From Zygnema cylindricum (lineage: Eukaryota; Streptophyta; Zygnematophyceae; Zygnematales; Zygnemataceae), in NCBI GenBank assembly GCA_037447655.1, contig JBBHKE010002374.1:29891-93890 (forward strand): a stretch of DNA of 64,000 nt. Reading direction: 5' to 3'. Below are positions 54,810 to 64,000 of this stretch, in pieces. How positions within the stretch are numbered: position 1 is the stretch's first letter; every line of letters starts with the position of its first letter. The position numbers and the translations under genes are program-made. The notes below the pieces were generated by a model. The model saw only the letters and a list, made by a program, of their open reading frames with translations, had not been told where the DNA came from and made no database searches.

Positions 54810-55029
54810 TATATAGAGGTTCAAAAGCTATTCGCACAAGCGAGCAAGCTTCTAAGAAGTTGGACAGTCCCTTCATTTCTTTATCTCTCACTCTCTCTTT
54901 CCCTTTGCTCTTCCGTTTTCCCTCCTTCGGCCTCGTTTTTCTGTCTCCTCTCGCCCTCCTCTTTCTACAGGGTGTCTATCTCGCATCCTGAATCGGGAGC
55001 TTCCAAGAAGTTTCTAACACGTTAACAGG
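54810..55029 (+). promoter_or_regulatory. Putative promoter and leader exon of F6
   Basis: A TATATAG word at 54810-54816 precedes a CT-rich leader that ends GGGAGCTTCC...GTTAACAG|GTAGGAGG at 55029/55030, a good splice donor. The F7 leader (23400-23551) matches it. The leader carries no conserved ORF. Confidence 0.4.
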
Positions 55030-55810
55030 TAGGAGGAACATTTTTTATTTTTTACTTTACTATTTTTATGTCTCTTTTATATTTGTACATATGTAGATTC
55101 ACATTTATATTTATCTTTATTGTTATGTTTCTTTTTTTCTTTATATCTTTTTTATTTTGATAGACTCTATTCTATTTGTTATTGTTATCATTGTTATTTT
55201 TTTTGTTTTTCGTTTGCAGTCCCTGGCAGAAGAGTGGTGGAAAATTGTGCCGATGAACAATTTTCGTAGCTAAAAGAGAACCACGTATTTTGTAAGCTTT
55301 CTACTTGATATATATTTCCCGGATATGTACATTAATCTAAATTATTTCGTTGGTGAAGTTTTGGTCGACTGATGTGTAATGTTTTCCTTGGAGTCCGGTT
55401 TTACAATAAGGAACCGATAACCTAAGTCGACACATGCTTATATTCGCTATATATTTTTCATGAATTTTAGATTTTATTTCATGAGATTTTAATTTCATGT
55501 CCTGGTTCCATTCGAAAGTTTCGTCGATGACAATATAATCCAAGTTTGTTGGCGTTTGAAACTGTAATCTAAAGAATCTTGTTTTTTGGCCGATTTTTTG
55601 TTTTCTTTACAGAATAGCTTGCCTTGACACGATTTAAATAGTTAAATTCCACTATACCCTTACCTATTTTTTCATCTTTGTTAAGCCTTAAGCCTTTTTT
55701 CAGTCCGTACATGTGGCTGTAGTTGTCTGCCCCCCTATCACATCCAGGCTTCATCCAGTTTACTTTTTTTTTGTCTTTTCTGTGTTCTTCTTTTTCTCTT
55801 CTTTCCGCAG

Positions 55811-56441
55811 GTTTCAACCAGCATCATCTGTTCTCATCGAAGCTACTCCCATGGTTCTCGTGAATAGAGCACTTGGCGGATTGGTCGGTGGTATAGCAAA
55901 CCGTGTCGGAGGACTACTTCCGCAGAATCCAATGCGAGACCCGGCAGAGATTACGGACATGACCATTCGGGTAACCGGTTACCACCAGATGGGACAGTAC
56001 AAATATAGATTTACACTGCGGCAAATAGGAACTGCGTTATACCTCTACAAAGTGAAAGACCACGATGGTGTGCACAAACCTCGACCACGGCGAGTGTTGA
56101 TGCTCCCTGACTATTTTGAAACTAGGGCTTGTGAGTACAGGAGATCGACCTTCATGGAAACATTGTGGAGAAGTGGACTTGTGAGGGAAGATGTGACGAA
56201 CCGTTGTGCTTCTATGAGGTTAAAAGAATTTATTCACCTGATGGCATGTTCCTTGCACCATAATTTTTATGGTCTAGTGGCGGAACAGACGGGAGGCGGA
56301 CTCATGAGAATAGTTTGCAACGGAGGTTTAGGACAGATGTTTCGACAGCCGGCGACTCTGAAGTATTCTGAGAACTATGACTTGTTGATGGAAGGGATGA
56401 TCAATGTGGTGTCGGTGGAGGGTGGAGGAGACTTCCCATGA
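55811..56441 (+). CDS. F6: member of the F family, subfamily 2
   Basis: An acceptor TTCTTTCCGCAG (55799-55810) starts the exon. The first ATG at 55851 gives 196 residues. The start MVLVNRALGGLVGGIANRVG is Gly-rich with a GxxxG-like pattern. The centre is MTIRVTGYHQMGQYKYRFTL. Then come ACEYRRSTFMETLWRSGLV, REDVTNRCASMRLK, the signature FIHLMACSLHHNFYGLVAEQ, GGGLMRIVCNGGLGQM, and an end of DLLMEGMINVV plus a short acidic tail. The upstream intron is about 780 bp. The frame is intact and all family blocks are present, so this is the best complete example of subfamily 2. Function unknown. Confidence 0.75.
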
Positions 56442-56533
56442 GAGTCCTTTTCTTTGTCCTTCAGTGTATCTCTGGATTGAAGGCAGTCAAGGTTGGGAGG
56501 GAGGGAGGCGGGAGGGAAGGAGGGAGGGAGGGA

Positions 56534-56534
<1 letters not shown>

Positions 56535-56612
<78 letters not shown>
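56535..56612. repeat. (GA)n microsatellite
   Basis: Nearly uninterrupted AG dinucleotides with a few GG interruptions, preceded by GGGA/GGAG repeats from about 56497. Frames of Glu-Arg or Ser-Leu repeats here are artefacts. Confidence 0.95.
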
Positions 56613-56614
<2 letters not shown>

Positions 56615-56616
56615 GG

Positions 56617-56900
56617 AGGGAGAGGAGAGGAGAACCAGGGAAGATCGATTAGACCATTCGGGAGCAGAAGAGAGACAAATGTCACAGATTGTTCCTTGAG
56701 AAGGAATCAGGATTATCTCTATTGGGCAGATCCGGACGTGGGGATTGATATCGGCACCCCATTCGGATTCAACTTTGTACACGAGTCAGCGACCATATGG
56801 AACTTGAGGCTGCATGGGAGTGTACGGAGGAGGACAAACTGTACCTTTTTGAGGTTTACCGAGGAAGGGTACTTAGGTCGATGAGTCAGCGACCGTACGG
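56617..56900. repeat. F6 downstream flank, shared with 40820-41190
   Basis: Landmarks AGAACCAGGGAAG, GTCACAGATTG, GGGGATTGATATCGGC, GAGTCAGCGACCATATGGA and AACTGTACCTTTTTGAG occur in the same order in the F3/F4 spacer. Confidence 0.75.
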
Positions 56901-56958
56901 CAAAAACAAAATCCTTCCTATTTTTACCAAGGAAGAGCTCGTGAAGGAGAAGACAAAA

Positions 56959-56997
56959 AACCCTAAAAAACCCTAAAACCCTAAAAACCCTAAAAAT
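56959..56997. repeat. Short interstitial telomere-like tract
   Basis: Four CCCTAAA-type units with variable A number (CCCTAAAAAA, CCCTAAAA, CCCTAAAAA, CCCTAAAAA). Close to the plant (CCCTAAA)n and green-algal (CCCTAAAA)n telomere repeats. Confidence 0.55.
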
Positions 56998-57146
56998 TCT
57001 TCCTATTTTTACCAAGAAAGAGTTCGTGAAGGAGAATAGACTTCCATAGTCTGGCACAATACTGCAGATTCGGGGTAGGTGTAAAAGAGAACGTGGCTCC
57101 ATATATATTCGCCTCTCCGTCTGTACCGCAATCTAAGAAAGGCGCG

Positions 57147-57353
57147 GTTTTCATCTGTCGGGAAAACGGACGGTTCTCGTCTGTCGAGAAAACGGGCAAT
57201 TTTTGTCTGTCAGAAAAACTGACAGCTTTCCTCTGTCGGGAAAAGTGACTATTTCGTCTGTCATTAAAACTGCCGATTTTCCTCCGTCGGGGAAGCTGGC
57301 GATTTTCGTCTGAAGGGAATACTGGCGATTTTCGTCTGAAGGGAATACTGGCG
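57147..57353. repeat. 26-bp minisatellite, about 8 units
   Basis: Degenerate units of the type GTTTTCGTCTGTCGGGAAAA plus a CTGGCG-like end. The last two units are identical. A 70-codon minus-strand frame through it is periodic because of the repeat. Confidence 0.85.
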
Positions 57354-58423
57354 ATTTTCGCATGTGTGGAGATTGCCGTCCAGGCTTGGCATAATGTTGG
57401 ATGCCGACGCCCTGTCCTTATAAAGAAGAAAAGGAAGTTCTTAAAGGATGAAGATTAGGCGCTCAATAATTGTATAAAAACAGACTTTTTACATATGTAT
57501 TTTGTTTTCATTTTGTTACCACTATGCATTAGATTTTTTCGCACTTTTTTTTTTCTTTTCTGTTTGTTTTTGCGCGCATTCTTTCGTCTCCGTTTTCAGG
57601 ATTTGCCTTCCGTTTCTTTCCATGATATTCTTTTCTTTTACTTTTTTCATTATATGGGTTTCATGAATTTTGTCATGCTTTTTAGTGTGGATGATTATTA
57701 TTTTTTTGTGTGACTTCAATGTTGTAAAACCCTGTGTGCAACAATGTCGTTTTTCTAACACAAAAAATGGAAGCACAATGTTAGACATGATTGAAACAAA
57801 AAAACCTTCCGTCTTTAACTGCAAACCAGGTTTCCACAGGTCAAACTTTATGAATTTACATCTAAAAAATGTTTGTCCTAAGCAGAACCCAGGTTCCTAA
57901 AGGTCAAACCTTAAGAAAAAAATTGTTTTGTTGACAAAATCATATGAATGAGTCTTGAAGGTAATGGCATGGTCGGCATTAGAGAGAGAAATTGGAGAAA
58001 GAGAAAAAACATATATGAGAGAGGAATCACGGCAATATGGAAGCAAAAGAAAAGACGTGTCAACAAAAAGAATACAAAAAAAGAAGCAACGGGGAGAGAA
58101 TGTCTTCTCGATATAATCGGTAAATTAGATGTACAAAGTGGACAGATTAAGTAATAAGTCCATCTTTAAATTTGAGTGGGCCGGTTACACTATGCCACAA
58201 TAGGATCGAAGAAGCAAAAGACAAAAAGTACAATTAGTGACGAACAATGACAAACTCGGTGGACGACAAAGTTGACAACAAACAGAATATTCCATTTAAG
58301 AAATAGATAGTGAAAGAATTGACTAATCAACAACAATTTTGGTAGATATACACATCCTTGTACTAAAAATCTATAATCCGTGAAAAAGTACAACGGATGA
58401 GAGTGACAAATGGTTCGCTAAGC
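57354..58423. other. No gene recognised
   Basis: AT-rich. Short open frames (57495-57713, 57948-58154) have low-complexity composition and no recognisable motif. Confidence 0.5.
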
Positions 58424-58925
58424 TACACCATGAATCGCTTTTAGTGTTAAGAAATTATCAGTGTAAAGAAACGATTAGTGTTAATAATGCTATTTTGGGT
58501 TCAAGGGCCCAAACGCCAAGAAAACAGTAACATTAATATATCTAGTTTTGATACAAATTTCCATAGTGAAGCTGCTATAGTTGCGCTCACAAAATCAGCG
58601 TTTGAACATCTGAGAACAGGTTTGCACGATTTGCCTCCGTCTTTACGACTGGAAATCACATCTGAGTGCGCTTTTCCGTGCTGAATTTCGCGTGTCGACA
58701 CTTTTATTTGATACTCTCTGTACAAATGTACAAAATAACTAGCAAAACTAGTACAGAGTGACACGTTTCGCACAACACTATTTAATAACAGCCCAAATTA
58801 AAGTTATTAACGCTAATTAAACCGTACTGTTATTAACGCAAAGAAAAAATAGTATTATTAATTCTATTTAACGTTTTGAGGGCGCGAATATAGTGTTATT
58901 AACACTATAAGCGATTCACGGTGTA
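58424..58925. mobile_element. MITE M7
   Basis: 502 bp. Starts TACACCATGAATCGCTTTTA and ends TATAAGCGATTCACGGTGTA, TA-flanked. It has internal similarity to the relic at 34055-34460. Confidence 0.78.
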
Positions 58926-59563
58926 CTAGACAAACAAGTACAAATATGACAAAATGTGTCCGGATAGTAATAAAGGTGTCCGTACACGAACAACACATTT
59001 ACATGAACCAACGTTAAACAGACGGGAAGCAACAACAGTACAGCATTGAAAATAACATACGCACTAAAGTACAACTACTTTTTGTATCATTAGTTACACA
59101 ACTGAAATTGTACTTCAACAACGAGAAGGTAGAATTCAACCGATACCAAATGTAAAAACTCCAAAATCTTAATTTATATTACAAAAATAATAAGTTTTTC
59201 AGAAATACAATTGCACCACAATATTTACTAATTCAGAAAAAAAACAGTTATATACATTTAAGATTAATTGCTACTATTGCTACTGTTGATTTATTTACTG
59301 CTGTCTTTCATTTACCAATTATTTCAACACCCACCGAAAAAAAAAAAAAAACAACAAAGAAAAGGACCATAAATAGAATTCTCTATCAAACTTTCATAGG
59401 ATACACTAAATGGGATTATACCAAAAAAAGTCCCTCTCTCTCTTCTCTTTGTCTCTCTTTTCTCTCTCTTCTCCCTCGCTCTTTCTCCCTCTTCTCTCTC
59501 TATTGTCTCTCTTCTCTTTCTCTCTTCTCTCTCTCTACAATATAAATCTCTCCCAAATCCCTC
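58926..59563. other. AT-rich spacer with a CT microsatellite
   Basis: No gene. 59431-59545 is (TCTC)n-rich and lies just beyond the stop codon of the transporter, so it would fall in its 3' UTR or flank. Confidence 0.6.
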
Positions 59564-62500
59564 TCACTCGTCCCTTTTTTGAGCCTCCATAACTTCTTGA
59601 GCTTCATTTACGGCAATGTCCATCTCCTCTTTCGAAGGTAACAACTTCAAAAGAAACAATGGCCAGAGAGAAGAAACGTTACATACAACGATAAGTAACG
59701 GCAAATTGTCGAAACTAGTACTTGTCACTCCGAGAAATTGTGTGAGACCGGCTCCTAAAATCCCTCCTACCACTCCTCCTCCGTTGCTGACCGACATAAG
59801 TGTCGCAAAAAGAGTCGCTTCGACTCCCGGAGGACAAATTCGAGCCGCAAGTACCAAGACGGGCATGAAAGAAGCCTGTATGTTGAAAAAAACATCATTA
59901 TTGTTATTATTTTGTATCACCATAAGAAAACATCATTATTATCATTATATTTTGTATTATCATAACAAAACATGATTATTGTTATTATTTTGTATCATCA
60001 TAAAAAAACACCATTATTGTCATTATACTTTGTATCCTCATAACGAAACATCATTATTGTCATTTTTTTGTATCATCATAACAAACATCATAATTGTCAT
60101 CATACTGTATCATTAGAACAAAATATAATCGTTGACATAGTTTTGTATCATCGTAACATACATTGCCGCATCATCATAATCATCTTGCAAATTTTCATTT
60201 TTAAACTTATCATGCATTAAGAAAAATTTCTGTCAACATAAACACACAATGTATATCATGAAAAACAACCCACACACACAAGTTGTAAATATTGCTTTCA
60301 TGTATCATACGAAATGTATCCTTATAAAACAGTAAACAAGACAATTACTATTAACATAATTAGTTTATTTTTCTATTAACTAACAAAATTGATTATTAAA
60401 TTTTATCTTCATCATTTATTATCACATCATCATCATCATTGTGATCGTGACATTTAATCATCTTCATATCTAATTACATCATCATCATACCGTATTTAAT
60501 GTAAAGAAGAAAAAAAAAGTGGAATTACAAAAATTAAAATAATCACAATAATCTCATGTATTTCTTGATTCCGAAAACCAACCAATGACTCCCAATATTA
60601 CAAATTGAACACATTTTCAAGTACAACTCTTCAGGAACAAAAAAAAAAGGCAAAAAAAAAAAAGGAAAAAAATCGTTAAGAAAAACAAAGATAACAACAG
60701 ATATCAACCCATCAATCTTCTATTGGAAAAAAGTATTGAAATTACAATAGTTTTTTAAATCTCACCTGACCAAGTACAGTAAGAACCAGACTATCTCCGA
60801 TTGCAAAGTACTGATCGCTGATTCCGAGATCTCGATTTATTCCTGTGACCAGTAACAACTGAAAAACAAAACAGAAAATACTAACATATTAAAATTTCGC
60901 AATTGAAATTGAAATTGAAATGAAATTGAATTTGAAATTGAATTTGAAATTAAAATATTGAAATTGAAAGTCAAATTCAAATTCAAATTGGATTGATTAT
61001 GACTGACATTGAAATTAAAATTGTAATTGAAACTGAAACTGAAATGGAAATTGGAACCGGAATATTGACAAATAGAAATCGAAACTGAAATAAAATTCTT
61101 CAAATTGACATTTCAAGATTGTCAAGCGAGTTTCCTGATTGGTTCACAAAATTTAAAAGATACACTGTCCACCTTCCTCCTGTTATTGCTCATATCAGAG
61201 TGGTACATAACACAAATGCATTTAAAAAAAAAACAAAAAACAAACACGATAACATATCAAAACAATTAGGATGAGGAAAACGAGGAGAATCAGGGGATAG
61301 AGAGGAACTGAAGGTAATGAAAAACACAATTTCATACAGAAAACCACAAAAAGAACAACACTGTTTTCGAGAAGACAACCGTACCTCATCTTTCAGGGCA
61401 TACAATATGATACACAGACAGAAATTGTTGACTCTAAACCCAGCATTAATCCCCATTTTTGTTCACCATTAAACATCCATTTTTAAACTTTAATTACCGC
61501 TACTACTACGTTTAATCTAAAGACCCTTAATTACCCTCAAAGAGACCCCTAACACTTAAAAATCAAAATTGGAGTGCTTCCTTTCCATCTCATATTTTTT
61601 TTTTTGCTCTACCTGTTCCATATTTATCTTTTCTTTACCGGTTTTCCTCACCTGTGTCAAACCTATTGTTGTTCCAAGAATCGATGTCCAAAAAAATACT
61701 TTTTGAAGACGAACTTCTTTCAAAAATGTGTTGTAGAGACCCACTCCAACGAGGGATGAGATAGATGTCACGAGGTTAACCCGTCCCAAAAATTCCGGTC
61801 CAAATCCCAATTGATTGGTCCTGGCATTTTCAAAGTTTTGTTGAGTTTAAGTTTTTAGTTAATGTATTTAGTTAATGTGTTTAGTTTATGTATTTACTTT
61901 ATGTATTTAATTTATATAATTAGTTTATGTATTTAGTTAATGAATTTAGTAAGTGTATTTAGTTAATGTATTTAGTTAATATATTTAGATTATATATTTA
62001 GTTGATGTATTTAGTTGATGTATTTAGTTTATGTATTTAGTTAATGCATTTAGTCCATGTATTCAGTTAATGTATAAAGTTTTACTGAGGGATTTATTTT
62101 CAAAATACAGACCTGCATATTATAGTCTTTTGTGAAGGTTGTACGTAGCTTTTGGTATTTAGTTTCATTAAGAGATTAAGATCAAACTAAGTAAAATACA
62201 TACGATGAAATACAATAGTAAACACAGGTTTGTAGAGGTTTTGGGATGAAATTGTTGAGATTATATCTTTGGGATCGATTTGAAGCTTTGAAAAGGGTTA
62301 AGATTAAATAAGATTAATTTAAAATTAATTAAGGCTAGAATCAAAATAGAAAATAAGACTCACAAAAAGTAAAACAAAGCGGTATCCGACCGGGGAGTCG
62401 CTTGCCACAAGAAAATGAATAAAGTTGGTAAAAAAATGGTCGGTTGTCGAACGGTTTCCCATAAATAAACCATTTGAATTCGAATCGACTCCATAAATCC

Positions 62501-62769
62501 TTCCTCTGAGCTCGGTTTATTCGCATTTTCAGAGACCGAAAAATTCCCATTTTCAGGGACCGAATTTTTCCCATTTTGAATGACTTTTCCATTCTCAAGT
62601 CTCCCTTCATTTTGAACATTTTCTCTTTCATTTTGAGCATTTTCTTTGAAAGCGATTGATTTAAGTACGAGATCGAGGGCCGGAGAGTGGTCTACGGGCT
62701 TCTCTCTCACTAAAGCTCCAACTGCTGACGTCATCAAAGGGAGAAGAGCCGTGATACCGAAAACAAAAC
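59564..62769 (-). CDS. BT1-family folate-biopterin transporter, C-terminal four exons
   Basis: Plant/algal BT1 (FBT-like) membrane transporter of the major facilitator fold. Exons on the minus strand are 62769-62364, 61820-61652, 60858-60766 and 59875-59564, each with AG/GT borders and phases that join cleanly. The protein reads [19 protein letters not shown], an Asn/Glu-rich loop, [71 protein letters not shown], then [20 protein letters not shown] and [20 protein letters not shown]. These are hallmark BT1 blocks and transmembrane segments. The loop (about residues 45-90) is unusually repetitive, with NEN/ENGK-type words. The N-terminal exons must lie beyond 62770, and I could not recognise them to the window end. 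Substrate specificity cannot be told from sequence. Confidence 0.88.
59888..60150. repeat. ~38-bp tandem repeat in the last transporter intron
   Basis: About seven degenerate units of the type AACATCATTATTGTTATTAT followed by TTTGTATCATCATAA. Confidence 0.8.
60897..61095. repeat. Hexamer (GAAATT)n tract in the second visible intron
   Basis: Degenerate GAAATT/GAATTT repeats for about 200 bp, next to the acceptor of the 93-nt exon. The minus-strand frame rich in Asn, Phe and Ser through it is an artefact. Confidence 0.85.
61852..62070. repeat. 13-bp minisatellite in the first visible intron
   Basis: About 16 units of TATTTAGTTAATG with variants (TATTTAGTTTATG, TATTTAGTTGATG), close to the splice acceptor at 61821. 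Confidence 0.9.
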
Positions 62770-64000
62770 TGCAAAAAAAATAAAATAACAATAATTAGAG
62801 GATGTTTGCGTCAGGAAAAGCCTGAGCTCAACTGTCCTGCACAATTAAAAATAATAATAACTATTATTTAAAAAAATATAAACATATTATTACTAAACCA
62901 TAATATGGGTATCGCAGACCTCCTTGCGATTTCGAAACGCGCGACCTTGACTGTGGGATACTCGATAATATATTATAAATAAATATTATACAATTTATTA
63001 TATTTATTTTAGTTTATATTATTCTTCATATGTATAATGGGATATAACAAAAGATTTGCAACAAACAATAATTAGTATATCTTTCTTTGGCCACGAGGAC
63101 ACTGTCGAACTGTGTAACGAAAAAAAAAAAGTATGAGAAAAAGTACGTTTTGTCAGTACACTATTTCTATGTCCATTCACAAATACACTATTTCTAAAAA
63201 TCACGGTTCTGTGACTTTTGACAACTTTATGACATTTATCGTACTTCCTTTCAATAACAGAGTGATCCTTTGTCAGTTGTAAAGTGTAATGAGGTATACA
63301 TCAATAAAGATTTGTCGATAATCGATATCTATATTTTTGAAGGTTACAGATAATCGATACATCACGGCGATAGATATTATCATCGACTATCGCAAAAATT
63401 GAGGACGATAATACGATATTATCAAGATCCATACACTTATTTCCGTACTATTAAAATGCTTTGTTTCCTGAGCCATCGAGGCTGGAAAATTTATTCTTTA
63501 AGGTACACTGTGTTGTACCATAATAAATCCCGAAGGAAAAAAAAAAGTGATGTTTGACCAATGTTTGACTTTGTACTTAATTTGAATTTTTCAGATTTTA
63601 TATGACGAATTTTATGTCAAGAGTATATCATCTATTATATTGATTATTGTATTATTACCAAACATACGTAACTATTAAAACATGCCTTGATGTACCCACA
63701 CCTCTTGCCATCACAACTGTAAACCACACTATTTTTGAACTAAGTCAAAAATAAATTAAATTTAAATTTAAGAAACGTTTTCGAAGGGAAAACCATAAAT
63801 TAGAGTGGAATACATGATTCATGCAAACGGTACTAAAATCATTACTCTCCATCATTAATTGGGGAGGATTAACGATGATAAAATTAGCACAAAACTTGTC
63901 AATACAATCCACACTAATAACGGTACGACATCTACAAGTTGAGGTGCTTTTGGAGATGCAAAAAAAAAAAAAAGGCAGTTTAAAAAAAGGAACATAGAGG
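62770..64000. other. AT-rich region, no gene recognised
   Basis: Should contain intron or upstream exons of the transporter, but no BT1 block was found. 63300-63430 is rich in ATCGATA words like 33170-33560. An A run at 63961-63973 lies near the window end. Confidence 0.5.

Noticed and set aside
56375-56884. Glu-Arg and Ser-Leu repeat proteins
   Set aside because: These are translations of the (GA)n microsatellite, open in several frames on both strands.
57151-57363. 70-codon minus-strand ORF with periodic Asp-Arg-Gly-Lys words
   Set aside because: The periodicity comes from the 26-bp minisatellite; there is no start context or conservation.
59888-60150. CRISPR-like array
   Set aside because: Units are contiguous and degenerate with no unique spacers, and they sit in an intron of a eukaryotic gene.
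60837-61103. Asn/Phe/Ser-rich minus-strand ORF
   Set aside because: It lies mainly in the (GAAATT)n repeat of a transporter intron.

Overview
This is a repeat-rich eukaryotic nuclear window, most likely from a land plant or related green lineage. The evidence is several Ty1/Copia LTR retrotransposons, many small inverted-repeat elements, a multi-exon BT1/FBT-type (folate-biopterin) transporter of plant/algal type, a short degenerate telomere-like (CCCTAAA/CCCTAAAA)n tract, and introns with GT...AG borders. It is AT-rich. The species cannot be named from the sequence alone. There are no operons, CRISPR arrays, rRNA genes or convincing functional tRNA genes.

Layout. 1-12283: Copia family 'A' (plus strand). 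The 3' end of one copy (1-1503) and a second copy share one LTR (1504-2485). The second copy is split by a gag-bearing, pol-less LTR element 'N1' (minus strand, 5086-9796) and resumes at 9797 up to its 3' LTR, which ends in a 10-N assembly gap. 12294-13600: gene F1. 14352-15373: a dispersed repeat split by a TA-flanked MITE. 15486-21209: Copia element 'C', with near-identical LTRs, pol on the minus strand but gag on the plus strand. 21470-23290: a segmental repeat and the 3' end of an unidentified LTR element. 23400-25416: pseudogene F7. 26011-31307: an LTR/PBS relic and a second pol-less element, 'N2'. 31.3-36.6 kb: diverged relics, MITEs and inverted repeats. 36.7-47.25 kb: an array of family members F2, F3, F4 and F5 in alternating orientation, forming two large imperfect palindromes. 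47254-49210: gag-only remnant 'D' with a conventional tRNA-Met PBS and a leader ORF. 49.2-54.7 kb: at least six nested small transposons. 54.8-56.9 kb: gene F6. 59564-62769: four 3' exons of the transporter on the minus strand; its N-terminal exons lie outside the window or were not recognised.

Main biological point. F1-F7 are seven copies of one protein family of about 190-215 residues that I do not recognise. They fall into two subfamilies (F1/F2 and F3-F7) sharing a variable, often Gly- or hydrophobic-rich N-terminus, a central segment of the type VRVTxxYHxxxxYxCRF, and a C-terminal signature of the type FIHxMAxSLPxxxxGLVAxQ...GLMxIxCNxG. F1, F2, F4 and F6 are open. F5 appears frameshifted near its start, and F3 and F7 are broken. 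Most subfamily-2 members carry a clear splice acceptor just before the first ATG, implying a non-coding leader exon. The copies sit in palindromic and tandem duplications, which points to recent local amplification.

Limits. All homology statements come from reading the sequence by eye; no alignment, database search or expression data were used. LTR and transposon borders were set from terminal motifs, target-site duplications and comparison between copies, and may be off by a few bases.
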